64,000 bases of DNA, from contig LUVW01000039.1 of assembly GCA_001661515.1 (NCBI GenBank), positions 148,478 to 212,477 on the forward strand, written 5' to 3'. Below are positions 11,764-22,438 of the stretch, one piece after another. The notes below the pieces were generated by a model. That model saw nothing but the letters and a program-made list of their open reading frames with translations, was not told the DNA's origin and made no database searches. Source of the DNA: Capniomyces stellatus. Lineage: Eukaryota > Kickxellomycota > Harpellomycetes > Harpellales > Legeriomycetaceae. How positions within the stretch are numbered: position 1 is the first letter of the stretch; each line of letters opens with the position of its first letter. A program made the translations under genes and the position numbers.

Positions 11764-12972
11764 ATGCTTGGTGTTTTTAATAAATCAAGATCGATTAGGC
11801 TAAACAGCCTTGCCAACTTTTCGACATCTTTTGTAAATAGAGAGAATCCGATAAAGTATGCTAGGTCAGCGATTATAAAAGAGACTGGAGCAGCTTCAAC
11901 AAGCACAAAGATCTATAAAGTCAAGCTGGAAGAGAATTTGGATAATAGAGTTTTGGTGGAAATGATGATGGCGCCTGTCAATCCCTCCGATATAAATCAA
12001 GTTGAAGGAGTATATCCGATTAAAAAGGCTGCCAAAGAGTATCAGGTCAAAAGCGAGACCAACGGGTTTGAGAAAATCAGTGGCTTTATTGGAGGAAATG
12101 AAGGAGTTGGCAGAGTTATCAAAGTAGGAAACAAAACGAGTAAAGCAGATTCCAGCAAAGATTTAGAAAAGAGAAGGATAGAGGTGGGGGATTGGGTGGT
12201 TCCAAAATTAGCGGGCGAGATAGGTACTTGGACAACACATGCGGTAGTAAAGGAGTCTGAGATAATTCCAATAAAGGATCACGAAGGCTTGAGCGCAGAG
12301 CAGGTGGGAACAGTGAAGGTGAATGCATCGACGGCGTACAGGATGCTGAAGGATATGGTTGAACTGAAGCCAGGCGACTATGTTATTCAGAATGGGGCAA
12401 ATGGCGCGGCGGGACAGATGGTGATTCAATTGGCGCGAGCATGGGGAATCAAGACGATTAATGTGGTTAGGGATCGAGAAAACTTTGAAGGCTTCAAGAG
12501 CGAGCTTGAAAAGCTGGGAGCGGATATAGTAATAAAGGATACGGATATAGCATCGGATACGGTAAAGGCGCAAATGAAAATGTTGAAGGCACCAATAAAG
12601 TTGGCGATTAATTGCGTTGGGGGGCGGAGTTCAATGGTTATGGCAAAGTATCTTGAGAAGGGAGCGACATTTGTTACCTATGGAGCAATGGCGAAACAGC
12701 CGCTGAGCATCCCAGCATCGTTGTTGATATTTAAGGATATTCGATTTAAAGGGTTCTGGGTTTCAAGGTGGTATACCGAAACAACGGTGGATAAGTGGAT
12801 GGAGATGTGGAACGATATATTTGGACTCATGAGAAGTAGCCAGCTGAAAGTCCAAACTATGCAACCGATATATTGGCCTAAAGGAGACGATACTGCTGAT
12901 TTAGCTCAACTGCAAAACAGGGTTAGCGAGGCTGTAAGCTCTAGCCGAAAGAGCTATTTCAAGTTTGTGTAA
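11764..12972 (+). CDS. ETR1: Mitochondrial 2-enoyl-thioester reductase (Etr1/MECR)
   Basis: This is an intronless 402-residue medium-chain dehydrogenase/reductase without zinc ligands. The N-terminal 35 residues are rich in R, S and N and lack acidic residues until E28, as expected of a mitochondrial presequence. Family blocks are APVNPSDINQVEGVYP, with Tyr84 at the position of the catalytic tyrosine of yeast Etr1p, GGNEGVGRVI, and the NADPH-binding loop NGANGAAGQMVIQLA from about residue 210. WGIKTINVVRDR follows. The enzyme reduces trans-2-enoyl-ACP in type II mitochondrial fatty-acid synthesis, which feeds lipoic acid production and respiratory assembly. The length is slightly above yeast (380) and human (373) homologues. 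It follows the P5 ATPase on the same strand and converges on the LRRC40-like gene. Confidence 0.93.
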   Translation: MLGVFNKSRSIRLNSLANFSTSFVNRENPIKYARSAIIKETGAASTSTKIYKVKLEENLDNRVLVEMMMAPVNPSDINQVEGVYPIKKAAKEYQVKSETNGFEKISGFIGGNEGVGRVIKVGNKTSKADSSKDLEKRRIEVGDWVVPKLAGEIGTWTTHAVVKESEIIPIKDHEGLSAEQVGTVKVNASTAYRMLKDMVELKPGDYVIQNGANGAAGQMVIQLARAWGIKTINVVRDRENFEGFKSELEKLGADIVIKDTDIASDTVKAQMKMLKAPIKLAINCVGGRSSMVMAKYLEKGATFVTYGAMAKQPLSIPASLLIFKDIRFKGFWVSRWYTETTVDKWMEMWNDIFGLMRSSQLKVQTMQPIYWPKGDDTADLAQLQNRVSEAVSSSRKSYFKFV

Positions 12973-13498
12973 AGAATAGATAAGAACAGGGCGATCAACT
13001 GATAGCAACAGTGATACAGCCTCAATTGACGTTTCATTTAGTAAAAGAAAAAAAAAGAGAGAAGTAAAGAATCGATGTTTTCAAGTCAAAAACTATACTA
13101 TATAAAGGTCTGCAGCTTTAGCTTTAGTTTCAGTATAATGTTGATACTTTTAATTTTTATAGCCAACATTTTACCAACTATTCTTACACTACAAGTATTC
13201 AGCCTAATTACTCGATAAATAAATACAAAAATATAAATGTTCAAAGTAATTGAACTCATGGGATGAACAAAAAGCCCACGATGGCGTTCTCAGCTCCAAC
13301 AGGCATATGGGAGAAGCAACACGTAGTAAAGTCAGCTGGATGTTTATTTAGTTATTAATCCAGATTAAGGACAAAGCAAAAAGAGAAAAGAGGAAAATAT
13401 ATAAGAAATGGAAAACTATATAAGAAAGTGAAAAATAAATAAGAAGAGAAAAATACAAGTATAAATACTCAGCAAAGGCAAGTGGTTGATAATAAAAA
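12973..13498. other. Convergent 3' intergenic region between ETR1 and the LRR gene
   Basis: About 525 bases of A-rich non-coding DNA lie between two converging genes. Purine-rich AAGAAAAGAGG-like tracts occur near 13370-13460. No gene was seen. Confidence 0.4.
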
Positions 13499-16400
13499 TC
13501 AGGAAGCGGTGCGGTCTCTTAGCCAAGCCAGGACAGCATCAGTGCCAAGCTCCAGCGTCTGCCTTCTAGGAACCCTGAACCGGTTCCCAATCAAATCCAG
13601 GTGTTTGATGGAGGAAATGAAGCCCAGCTGCAAGGGGACAGAGTTGATGTCGTTGTTTGCCAAGTCAACGGTAGTTAAGCCAGATAAGCAATCTGGATTA
13701 TCGATGGCAGAAATCTGGTTCTTAGACAGATTCAGTGAAAGCAAAGAGGCGGTGTTTAGGTACGCAGTGATAGTTTTGTGGACATCGTTTTGAAACAATA
13801 AGGAGGTAAACGCGTTGTTGTTTAGGTCGAGTGTTGACAAGTTTGGGAATATTGAGCCCAGGCACAGCGCTGATGAGTTTACTACTGAGCCCGAGTTCAA
13901 ACTTACAAACCCACTAAATCTATTAAAGGAAAGACTCAGATGCAAAAGTCGGGGGAACAGGATTAGCTTGAAGTCTGTGGTGTTTGAGCTGGCTGTTGAG
14001 CTGTTGTGATTGTAAACATCGTCAAATTCAGCAAGTTGATTTCTGCTTGCATCCAGTTCCACCAAACCATCGCACAATGTTTCAAGGAGGTTCAGAGGCC
14101 AGCTAGCAAGCTGGTTGTTTGCAATTGACAGTCTTTTGATTGAACCCAACATGCTTGTTTCGTCTTCGCTGTCTGAGTGTGTTTGTGGGTGTTTAAGCCT
14201 CACGGTTTTAATAAGTAGCGCTTTTAACTCGGATTTCGACAGTTCCAAGATGTTTCGAATCTCTGGAACATTGCTTAGGTCTAAATGGCCACCACTTAAG
14301 CACCGGGTTAGGCAGGCCTGCACTTGTGGTATATGTGTATATAAGCCAGTTTCAGCATATTCATAAGTGTCCACATCCATCTCAGATCCCATTTCAACAT
14401 CCATGTCATGTATACCAAACACTTTTGATCCATTTCCAACAGCAACCTTATTCCTGCCAGATGAGTGGTCAAAGTTGCTTTGGCGATCAACTTGGCCGCC
14501 AAATCCTCCTTGTTTCCCGCTACTGCTTTCTATATCCACAAACAATCAGCATTCATTAATTACTCATTCAAAATCACGTCTAATTATGTCGATAACGGCC
14601 AGGTATCCAAACGCGAAAACAACATCGCGGTAAATCAGCTTTAAAGTTAGTGAGAAAGAAAAAAATAAAAAAAATATCAAGTATAGAGTAAAAAAAAAAA
14701 AAACAAACCATTTGCATTACTACCAGCCATTCTATTAAAGTACGATTCAATTTGGCTGCGGCTCTGGCCAGATGGTCTGGTTCTTAGCGGATTTCCCTCA
14801 AACCCCAGATTCATCAAGTTTTCGCACTTCCCAATTTCTACAGGCAGCACCTTGATCAGATTATTCGATATATCCAACCGACTCAAACTCTTAAACTGTG
14901 AAAACACAACGCCGCTAATGGATTCAATCGAGTTGTATCCAAAGTCCAAAATGGATAGTTTAGGCATCGAGTCTGCGTTTATAAGCTTTGGGACGTCTGA
15001 AATCTTGTTTTTTGATATCAGCAGCGACCCTAAATTTGGAAACTCACTTCCCACCACCCTTTCGTCCTGTATTAATGACTGTAGCAAATTCTCCCTCGCA
15101 TCCAAATAGTTCAGATTAGGCGCTGTCAACGAGTTACCTCCACTTGGACTGCCATCTAAGCAGCTAAATACAAATTCCAATTTATTCGAGGCCACTTCCA
15201 GTTCCTCCAGCTTCTCCATCCACCGGCTCCCACCAGGCATCTCTGCAATCTGATTGCCGCTCAAATTCAGCTTTTTTAGGCTCTGCATTAAACCCAACTG
15301 CATCTTTACCTCCTCAATCTTATTAAATGACAGGTCCAGTATCACTAGACTTCTGCTCAATCCCTTCAGATCGCTTGGAAGACTCGTTATCTCATTCCGC
15401 TGCAAATATAACTCATTCAGCTTCTCAAGCTCTGTTATCACTATTGGGAACTCCTTCAGCTTATTCCCTGATACCGACAATACCCGAAGCTCCTTTAACT
15501 CACCAATAGAGTGTGGTAGCTCTGAAATATTGTTGTTTCGAATCTAATACACAAATATCGGATATTATTTTGGTTTTCTTCCACCACTATGTTTGTTTTT
15601 ATCATCACTTTTGGGTAACGCAACTCATTTGCAATTAAGTCAGCTATACCCATGTCTATATAATAATATTGGTAAAAAAAAAGGTCACAGTGGTTCAACT
15701 CAATGTACAAGCCATAAATCTGCTTACATCTAGTTGCTCTAGGGAATAAAACACGTTAATTCTCTCTTCAATTCTACTGATATTGTTGTCTGAAAAGCTG
15801 ATAAACGTCATAGGCTCGTTTTCCCACCACTTTTCTTTTTCTGCGTTTAGATCCAGATCCTCCTCAGTCAGCTTTCGGTCATATATAGTGTAAACTGAAT
15901 CTGGAACCTCGTCAAGACCTCTGTTTGATAAATTCATTTTCCCTATAAACCACGTTAAAGTATGTAAATGCCTCATATTAGAGTTCAGATCACAACTTTT
16001 TTTAGATAGCACATTTAAAGCTTTGCCCATGACTCGTTTATTTTCTGCGAATTTAGCTGGTTTACAACTTTGTTTATAATGGTAAGAAAATCAATCAATG
16101 GCTTTACTTGCCTATTTTTCTGGATCTTTGAAGAAAAGCTTCACTAATATCACTCAAATCTTCAACCTCAGCAACAACCGGCCTTTTTACCCTCCATGGC
16201 TTAATAGCCTCTGCCTTTTTGCTTGCTACTTCCGCCTTTGTTGGCTGGCTTGTAATACTCGATGCTGTTTGCCTTTGTCCAGGCCTGGCCATAGTAGCAC
16301 TCGTATTTCTTGCCATTTTTGTGGTTTCTGGCGCCTTAGTCGTGGCACCAGTCCTGTTAATCGAAACTCCGCCTGGCCTTGGACCAGTGTTCATTGCTGT

Positions 16401-17115
16401 ACTTGATGTCTTGCCCAATTCTGTTGGTAGTCCAGGCTTTTCTCTCACTGTACCTGCCTCTATCTTCTGAATCCTAGAACCACCGGTGCTTATGGCTTTT
16501 CTCGCTGGCTGAGCGCTATCAGTACGAGGCTTAGCTAATGGTCTTGGTGGGATCCCCCGTTTAATATCGGGGTTGTTGTTTCCTATTTGATTTGTTTGTG
16601 TTTTTATTGTCTCTACCCCGATTCTGCTTTTGTAGCCTGTGCTTGATAAAATATTGGCACTTTTCACGTTTGTTGTTCTGTTTGTATTTACTGTCGTACT
16701 GCTGGAACTATGTAAAATTGAACGACTTTCACGATACTGCGGTATTGCCCTTATTTGCTCAGTACCATCTCTGTCCAAATCTGTTGCTACCGACTTTTTC
16801 TCCATTTCTAACCCTAGAAAACATATTTTATTTTAAATGACGTCAATATCTAGTCTTTTTTTTCATTAACTATTTTTTATATGTATTACGAGGAACTAGT
16901 GCTTAATTGACCAGATAATATTGGGCATTTAAACTCGTACCACTAAAATTCTACATACCTCCAACGTTCCTTGAATTGGATTTTTCAGAGTCTAAATTGT
17001 CTGGCTGGGCATGCCTGCTGCCAGAAACTATAGGCTTCGGTGCTGTTCTTTTAGGTCCATAACCGCTACTGGCCACATTCTTGTATCTATCTGCAATTGT
17101 TTTATTTGTACTCAT
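13499..17115 (-). CDS. LRRC40: LRRC40-type leucine-rich-repeat protein, five exons, with long disordered N-terminus
   Basis: Minus-strand exons are 17115-16959, 16813-16112, 15942-15728, 15543-14709 and 14529-13499. They join to 2,940 nt (979 residues). The first ~280 residues are low-complexity, rich in S, T, P, R and K. Residues after that match LRRC40: the FLQRSRKIGKMNLSNRGLDEVP start, many LxxLxLxxNxIxxLP repeats, and a C-terminal GNRFRVPRRQTLELGTDAVL block followed by WLRDR. Human LRRC40 is near 600 residues, so the extra N-terminus is the main difference. Exon 2 must end at 16112 with a GC donor (AG then GCAAGT) to restore the conserved IGKMNLSNRG junction. The other introns are GT-TAG. 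Family function is poorly known, and a scaffolding role is inferred from the repeats. It is divergent from the WD40 gene. Confidence 0.87.
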
Positions 17116-17791
17116 GTTTAAGATAGTCGCCGATACTGACTTGGGCTGCTGTTGATTTTCAAATCAATTGTTCTGAAAAGATACGTTTACAAAGTCTGCT
17201 GGAAATACTACAAATGTCACCAATGTTACTAAAACGAGCCTTTTGAAATGTATTACGGGATTATTTTAGCAGCAAAGTCTCTAGGATTAAATCTTGAAAG
17301 TGATGTCTCTGAACCGTTTATTTGCGTTCCATTGTATTTTTATACATCATTGTCTAATAATAGCTCTGATACTTATTTATGTTGGTTTTTTGTATTCCTC
17401 AAACTAACTTGGCCTGATTCTTCAAGGAACTAATAATCGCTCAATCAAACCTTTTCAGACGTACTTTTGGCTTTATTTAGGGACAGGTCAATACAACGAG
17501 CCAATTATAAACACAGTGCATAAAATCTAAATGTGAAATGAATCAAATCAACCAAAATCAGCCGAATTTACAAACTACAGAAACCTATAAAATCTTTTAT
17601 AGAAAAAAATAAGCTTTAACAAAGTCGAGTCTAGTTACAAATCATGTTTATAGCAATTCAGAATTGTATACTTCAACAAGCTGTCTTTAAAATCCCCGAA
17701 TCTACACACTTTACACTTCTCCAAACAATACCTTTAAAATCGAGCCCTAAAACCTAACTTTTGCAAACAAAAAACTTTAGTATTAATAATA
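17116..17791. promoter_or_regulatory. Divergent intergenic region between LRRC40-like and WD40 genes
   Basis: About 675 bases separate two divergent start codons and presumably hold both promoters. A 61-codon ORF at 17248-17433 has no recognisable domain and is not supported. No clear TATA element was picked out. Confidence 0.35.
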
Positions 17792-20009
17792 ATGTCAAAA
17801 GAAACTGACAATATCAGCCAAGGATTTGACCAGATTCCAGAAAGGCCAACAGTTTCGTTTTTTCAGAGCGATGCTGATGCACAGAAGGCACAGGAGACAG
17901 CACTGAAATTGAACGATCCATATCGACAGGCTTTGGGAGATCCATGTAGAATTGGTGCAAAGATTTTAGGAATGGCCAAGAGTTTGGATAGCTGTACAAA
18001 GCCCGAAGTTAACGTGAAGCCAAGGTTTATTGTTTGGGTCGCTTCGGGAGATTTTACCGCCAAGAAAGTAGATGTGGTAAGGGTTTAGAAGTCAAGCTAG
18101 CTTTCAACGGAATCTCTATATAAATAAAATAAAACACTAAACGAACCAAAAAAAAAAAAAAAAAAACCCACTGCCACGTGTTTGTAACCCAAAGACTGTG
18201 GAATAAAGGTTTAAGTCGGCATGAATATAAATATACTGTAAAAGATTTAAAACTAAATGTATATGTATACATTTACTCATTGCTGTTGCTGTAGGGCGGT
18301 GAGGATAAGAAATGCGTTACTGCGATACTCAGAGGACATAAAGGCCCAGTAACTTGTGTGGCCGTGATTCCCAAGAAAACAGCCAAAACGAACGAACAAG
18401 TCATTACTGGATCGTGGGACAAATCTATCCGGCTTTGGGATGTTATGGTAAATTACTATGACTGATACTTAGCTTTCAACGTTTAAGCATGCATTTTTTG
18501 TGTTACTGTTGACTACTTATAATCAGTGTCATTCAATTCATTTGGATTAATAGTTTGGAAACCTAAAAGTTTAATATAAGGTATTAACTACCTTCAACAA
18601 TAAAATAATAATACCCGCCAATAGAGTAGACAAACGATAGCTATATTCAATGGCCATACTGACTTTGTTAAATGTATAACTCCAAGTCCAAACAGTATGT
18701 TCTACTCTGGATCTTCGGATAGCGAAATACATCAGTGGAAAATTCCAGAGCTGGATTTTGAGCCAACAAAGAACAACAATGTTCCTGAAATTAGCTCTGA
18801 AAAAGCTATAAAGGGTCACAAGGGTGCTGTTCAAAAGCTGGTAACAAGCCCATACACAGATACGCTATACTCGGCAGGATCAGATACAACCGTTCTAGGT
18901 TGGTCTTCAGAAACCGGAGAAAAGCTGGCCGAGTTTCCTCCTACCAAGAACTCTACAAGCAAATCCAAAGTTAGAATTGAGCAAATGGGATTTGTGGGTC
19001 ACCAGACCACTGTGTTTGATATTTCTGTCACTGAGAATTCTGTTTGGACAGGTATACATAAAGTACTAAAATCTAAAAAGCCTGTTAAAATGTGCCTGTT
19101 TTACCCTCTCACAATTCTTGTTATATTCTACTTGTTTGGCTTTGATATACTCCTTGTTGCGTAGCTTCTGCTGACAAATCTGCTTGCGAATGGGATGTCG
19201 AGGTAAATTTTTTCAAAATTGTTCTACCACCGCTATTATCAATATTATCCCCAGTTTCTAAATATTGATGGTCAAATAACTTTAAACAAATTGTACTTGC
19301 TTAGACCGGGAAGCTTGAATCAGAGTTTATCCACGCCCAAATAATCAAGTCTGTTCTTCCCATCCCAGCAGCTCGGGCAGTTTTTACAGGCGATCGAGAT
19401 GGCGTCATTAGTGTGTGGGATACTACTGTAATTACCCTTCAACAATATATATTTGTTATAGCTACTTTGCCACTTTGTAGATTACCCATGAACATGAAAT
19501 CGATTATTATTTAATGGGTAATAATGCTCGCTAATTGATTGTGTTGGATTTAATATACGTTTTGCTGTTGTTAAATCGTTATAGAGTGGAGATTGTATCA
19601 GACAGATCCATGCTCATACTGATAGCGTCGAGGCTATATTGCAGTTTGGCGATTTTGTTTTGACAGGATCCTTGGATGGAAAAATACTGACATGGTCGAT
19701 CAAAGGTACAGCAGCCGATTTAATATATGCTACTGAGTTTGACAAATACCCCTGCTATATAGACTCTTAACACACCAGCTACATCAATTTTTATTTATTC
19801 AAAACGATATATAAATGCTTTTAGACATTTTGTCATTTGATGGGTTTATTTATAAGCCACGAATTGAAGGATTCAGCGACTCTGACCAAAGCCTAAGCAT
19901 TTCCTCAGATGTTAGTCCTGAAAAACACCAGCTCCAGGCGCGTGGTAAATCGCTGTTAACAGAGGAAGAAGAAAGAGAATTAGAAGAGCTACTAGGCGAC
20001 TCTGATTAG
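17792..20009 (+). CDS. WD40-repeat protein of unknown role, seven exons
   Basis: Exons are 17792-18076, 18295-18447, 18625-19051, 19165-19202, 19305-19427, 19585-19705 and 19825-20009. They join to 1,332 nt (443 residues). All acceptors are TAG and all junctions keep the frame. After a ~75-residue N-terminus there are at least six WD40 blades: GHKGPVT to WDKSIRLWDV, GHTDFVKC to SEIHQWKI, GHKGAVQ to TTVLGW, GHQTTVF to KSACEWDV, one ending GVISVWD, and one ending GKILTW. The tail ends in an acidic LTEEEERELEELLGDSD. Such proteins are usually protein-interaction scaffolds. I do not recognise the specific family, so the complex it joins is unknown. Confidence 0.85.
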
Positions 20010-20065
20010 TAATACTGATTTTTCTTGGATTTGTGCTTTTGTTCTACATTTTGCTGCTATTTTAT

Positions 20066-20071
20066 AATAAA
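20066..20071 (+). terminator. Candidate polyadenylation signal AATAAA for the WD40 gene
   Basis: The hexamer is 57 bases after the stop codon, at a typical distance for fungal 3' ends. Confidence 0.35.
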
Positions 20072-22254
20072 TTGCTGGTATCAATAACGAGTATCTTGTC
20101 TTGTAATAAGTTATGTTGAGCTCTTATACACGGCTTTGAAAGTGACTACCGCTTGTCTCAGACCTCGAATTTGGACATTGGCAAATTGCCAACGTTACAA
20201 CCGTTGATAATAATGGCACAAAAGTAAAACCAAACATTACATAAAGTAATATACCTTCCCACTTGACTGTTTTAAGATAGACAATTGGAATTTGGCTGCT
20301 TTATGGGATTGTCAGTATACAAATAACGCTGTTTTACGTGCGATCAAGTCTAGTAGTTTCGACACACCAAGGCGTTTCAATCTTGCTCGCTGAGCTTAAT
20401 CGGTTCGGAAAATAAGAATAAAAATATATTCTTAATACAACCAGCGGCAGTATCCCCTTTTTTGCTTTTCTAGCAAGCCATTTGGCTTTTTCTCTTTAAA
20501 TTCGGTTTAAATTGGATATTCAATTTTTATTTATTGAGATTATAATATTGTATATTTCTTTTTTTATTACTGAGTTTACGAAGGTTATTTCCCACGCCGA
20601 TCGTCAGTTTGTTGGCGGTTTTATTGTATTTTGAAAAAAAAAAAAATATCAGGTGCGGGTCTATGTGTTGATAATTAGAATTATTATTGGGGGGTGGTGA
20701 GCATTTACTATATTGTAAGCCCGCAAATGGGCTTCTATTTGTCTGTTTGGGTTTTTCAAATATATGATGCGAAATTGTGTTTGTCAAAGATATATTTATC
20801 GGCTGATTTAACTGGTGAGTTTTAGAAATATTAGTCAGAACCAAAATGGTTATCTTGCTAATTTTGCTTTTAAAAAAGCATCGTTCATTTCTGGTTGTAA
20901 ATCAGTGAGAAAATGTATTGATTAGTGTAAAGCGGCTTGATTCAATAACTTCTAATCCTAAACTTGTTACTATATATTTTTAAATTCCTATAATGAGCTT
21001 GTTAATAAGACTTGGTAATGTTGACACATTTTATAATTAGCAAAGCTACGAAGGCTGCTAATGTGTTTATTAGTTTGAAGATGAAAAAATAGATTAAATG
21101 GGGAGAGGATAGAAGATACTTAGTCGATCACCGTCTGTTCAGATATTCATTTAACCGATATCTGTTAAGTATCAATTGAATTGTTGACTTTTCGAGAATC
21201 TTTTTGATCAAAAGCATTTTTAAATTCTGCTATGCTAAAATGAGAAGAGGATATCTTCAGTTCAAAGCGTAGGATGTTGCAAAGTTGAGTTTGTCTAGTG
21301 AAAAGGCGAAGAGTTGTTTCAAAATAATGAGCATAAAATTTACTGGTTTACATTGTCACTACGACTCTTTAAGGTTGGCTAGTTTAGATGATTAGGTAAA
21401 TTGTTATTAAATCACGAATAATAAACCACTTACATTTAGCAAAATCTGAATGAAAAATAATAAATTAATTTCAATATATAAAATAAAATAAAACTGTCAC
21501 TGCTCTAATTTAACAGTTTGCAATAGGCTGCCAATGGTGGGCCCCGTTGATACACAGCAAAAAAGTGTTGGGTAAAAGGATTGGAGAAAAATACAGCAGC
21601 TGAAGCAAAACGTAATGTGGTTGGGGAAAACAGGTTACAATCTTTGTTGGTTTCAAAGTTTGTTTAGTTGGACCGGAATAATCGTTAAAAAGTTTTTTAT
21701 AGTAACGTATTATGGACCAAGTAAATTTGGTAATTCATAAACCCAATTTAATAATACGAACCATTTAGATCAGTATATTTCCTTGAAACCAACCAAAAAC
21801 TAAACGTCTCGACCAAATAAAACTACTGACAAGTTTTTAGTGCTGAACTCAAGAAGACCTTGATATGAACAAAACATTCGCTATTATTCCAATTTAAAAA
21901 AAATATAAATTATTGAAGTACAAGTAAAATAAAGGAAGAGTAGAGAGAGAAAAAATAAATCCAATAACTGAGAAAAGAAAAGACCGCGTTTATAAAATAA
22001 AGTAAAAGTAAATTTCAAAACCTTCGAGTAAAAGGCGAAAGTTAAAAGGTGTAAAAGGGTAGTTAAAACGAAAACCAATTTTAAAGTTCGTAAGTTTAAC
22101 ACTGAAATTGAACCCTTTTTTATTGAAATGCTGAAATTGATCTTAATTTAATTTAATCTTATATGATTGATAAAATTAAAAGTCAAGTATTAAAATAAAA
22201 TCCGCATTTCAATAAAAACAAAATAAATTAGGATACCCACCATCGACTTTTAAT

Positions 22255-22285
<31 letters not shown>
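22255..22285. repeat. Compound microsatellite (AC)n(AT)n
   Basis: An uninterrupted AC run passes directly into an AT run, about 155 bases before the transcription factor start codon. Confidence 0.85.
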
Positions 22286-22438
22286 CGTAGCTATCCTGTT
22301 AAAGACCGCTTTGTTTTTTAAAGTTAGGCGGGTGATACAAAAAGAATATTTGCGCAAGTAAAGCAGATAGTCTATTTGCAGACACGTAAAGAAAAAGGTA
22401 GTAGTATCTAGGTAAAATAGTCGGTTTTGCTAGCACCC

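Larger units (their letters stand above)
20010..22438. other. 2.4 kb intergenic region upstream of the Zn2Cys6 gene
   Basis: No gene was recognised. The stretch holds two closely spaced TTGGCAA/TTGCCAA copies near 20176, purine-rich AAGTAAAAG-type tracts near 21900-22080 and a CA/TA microsatellite at 22255-22285. The length suggests an extended upstream region for the transcription factor, which is inference. Confidence 0.4.
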
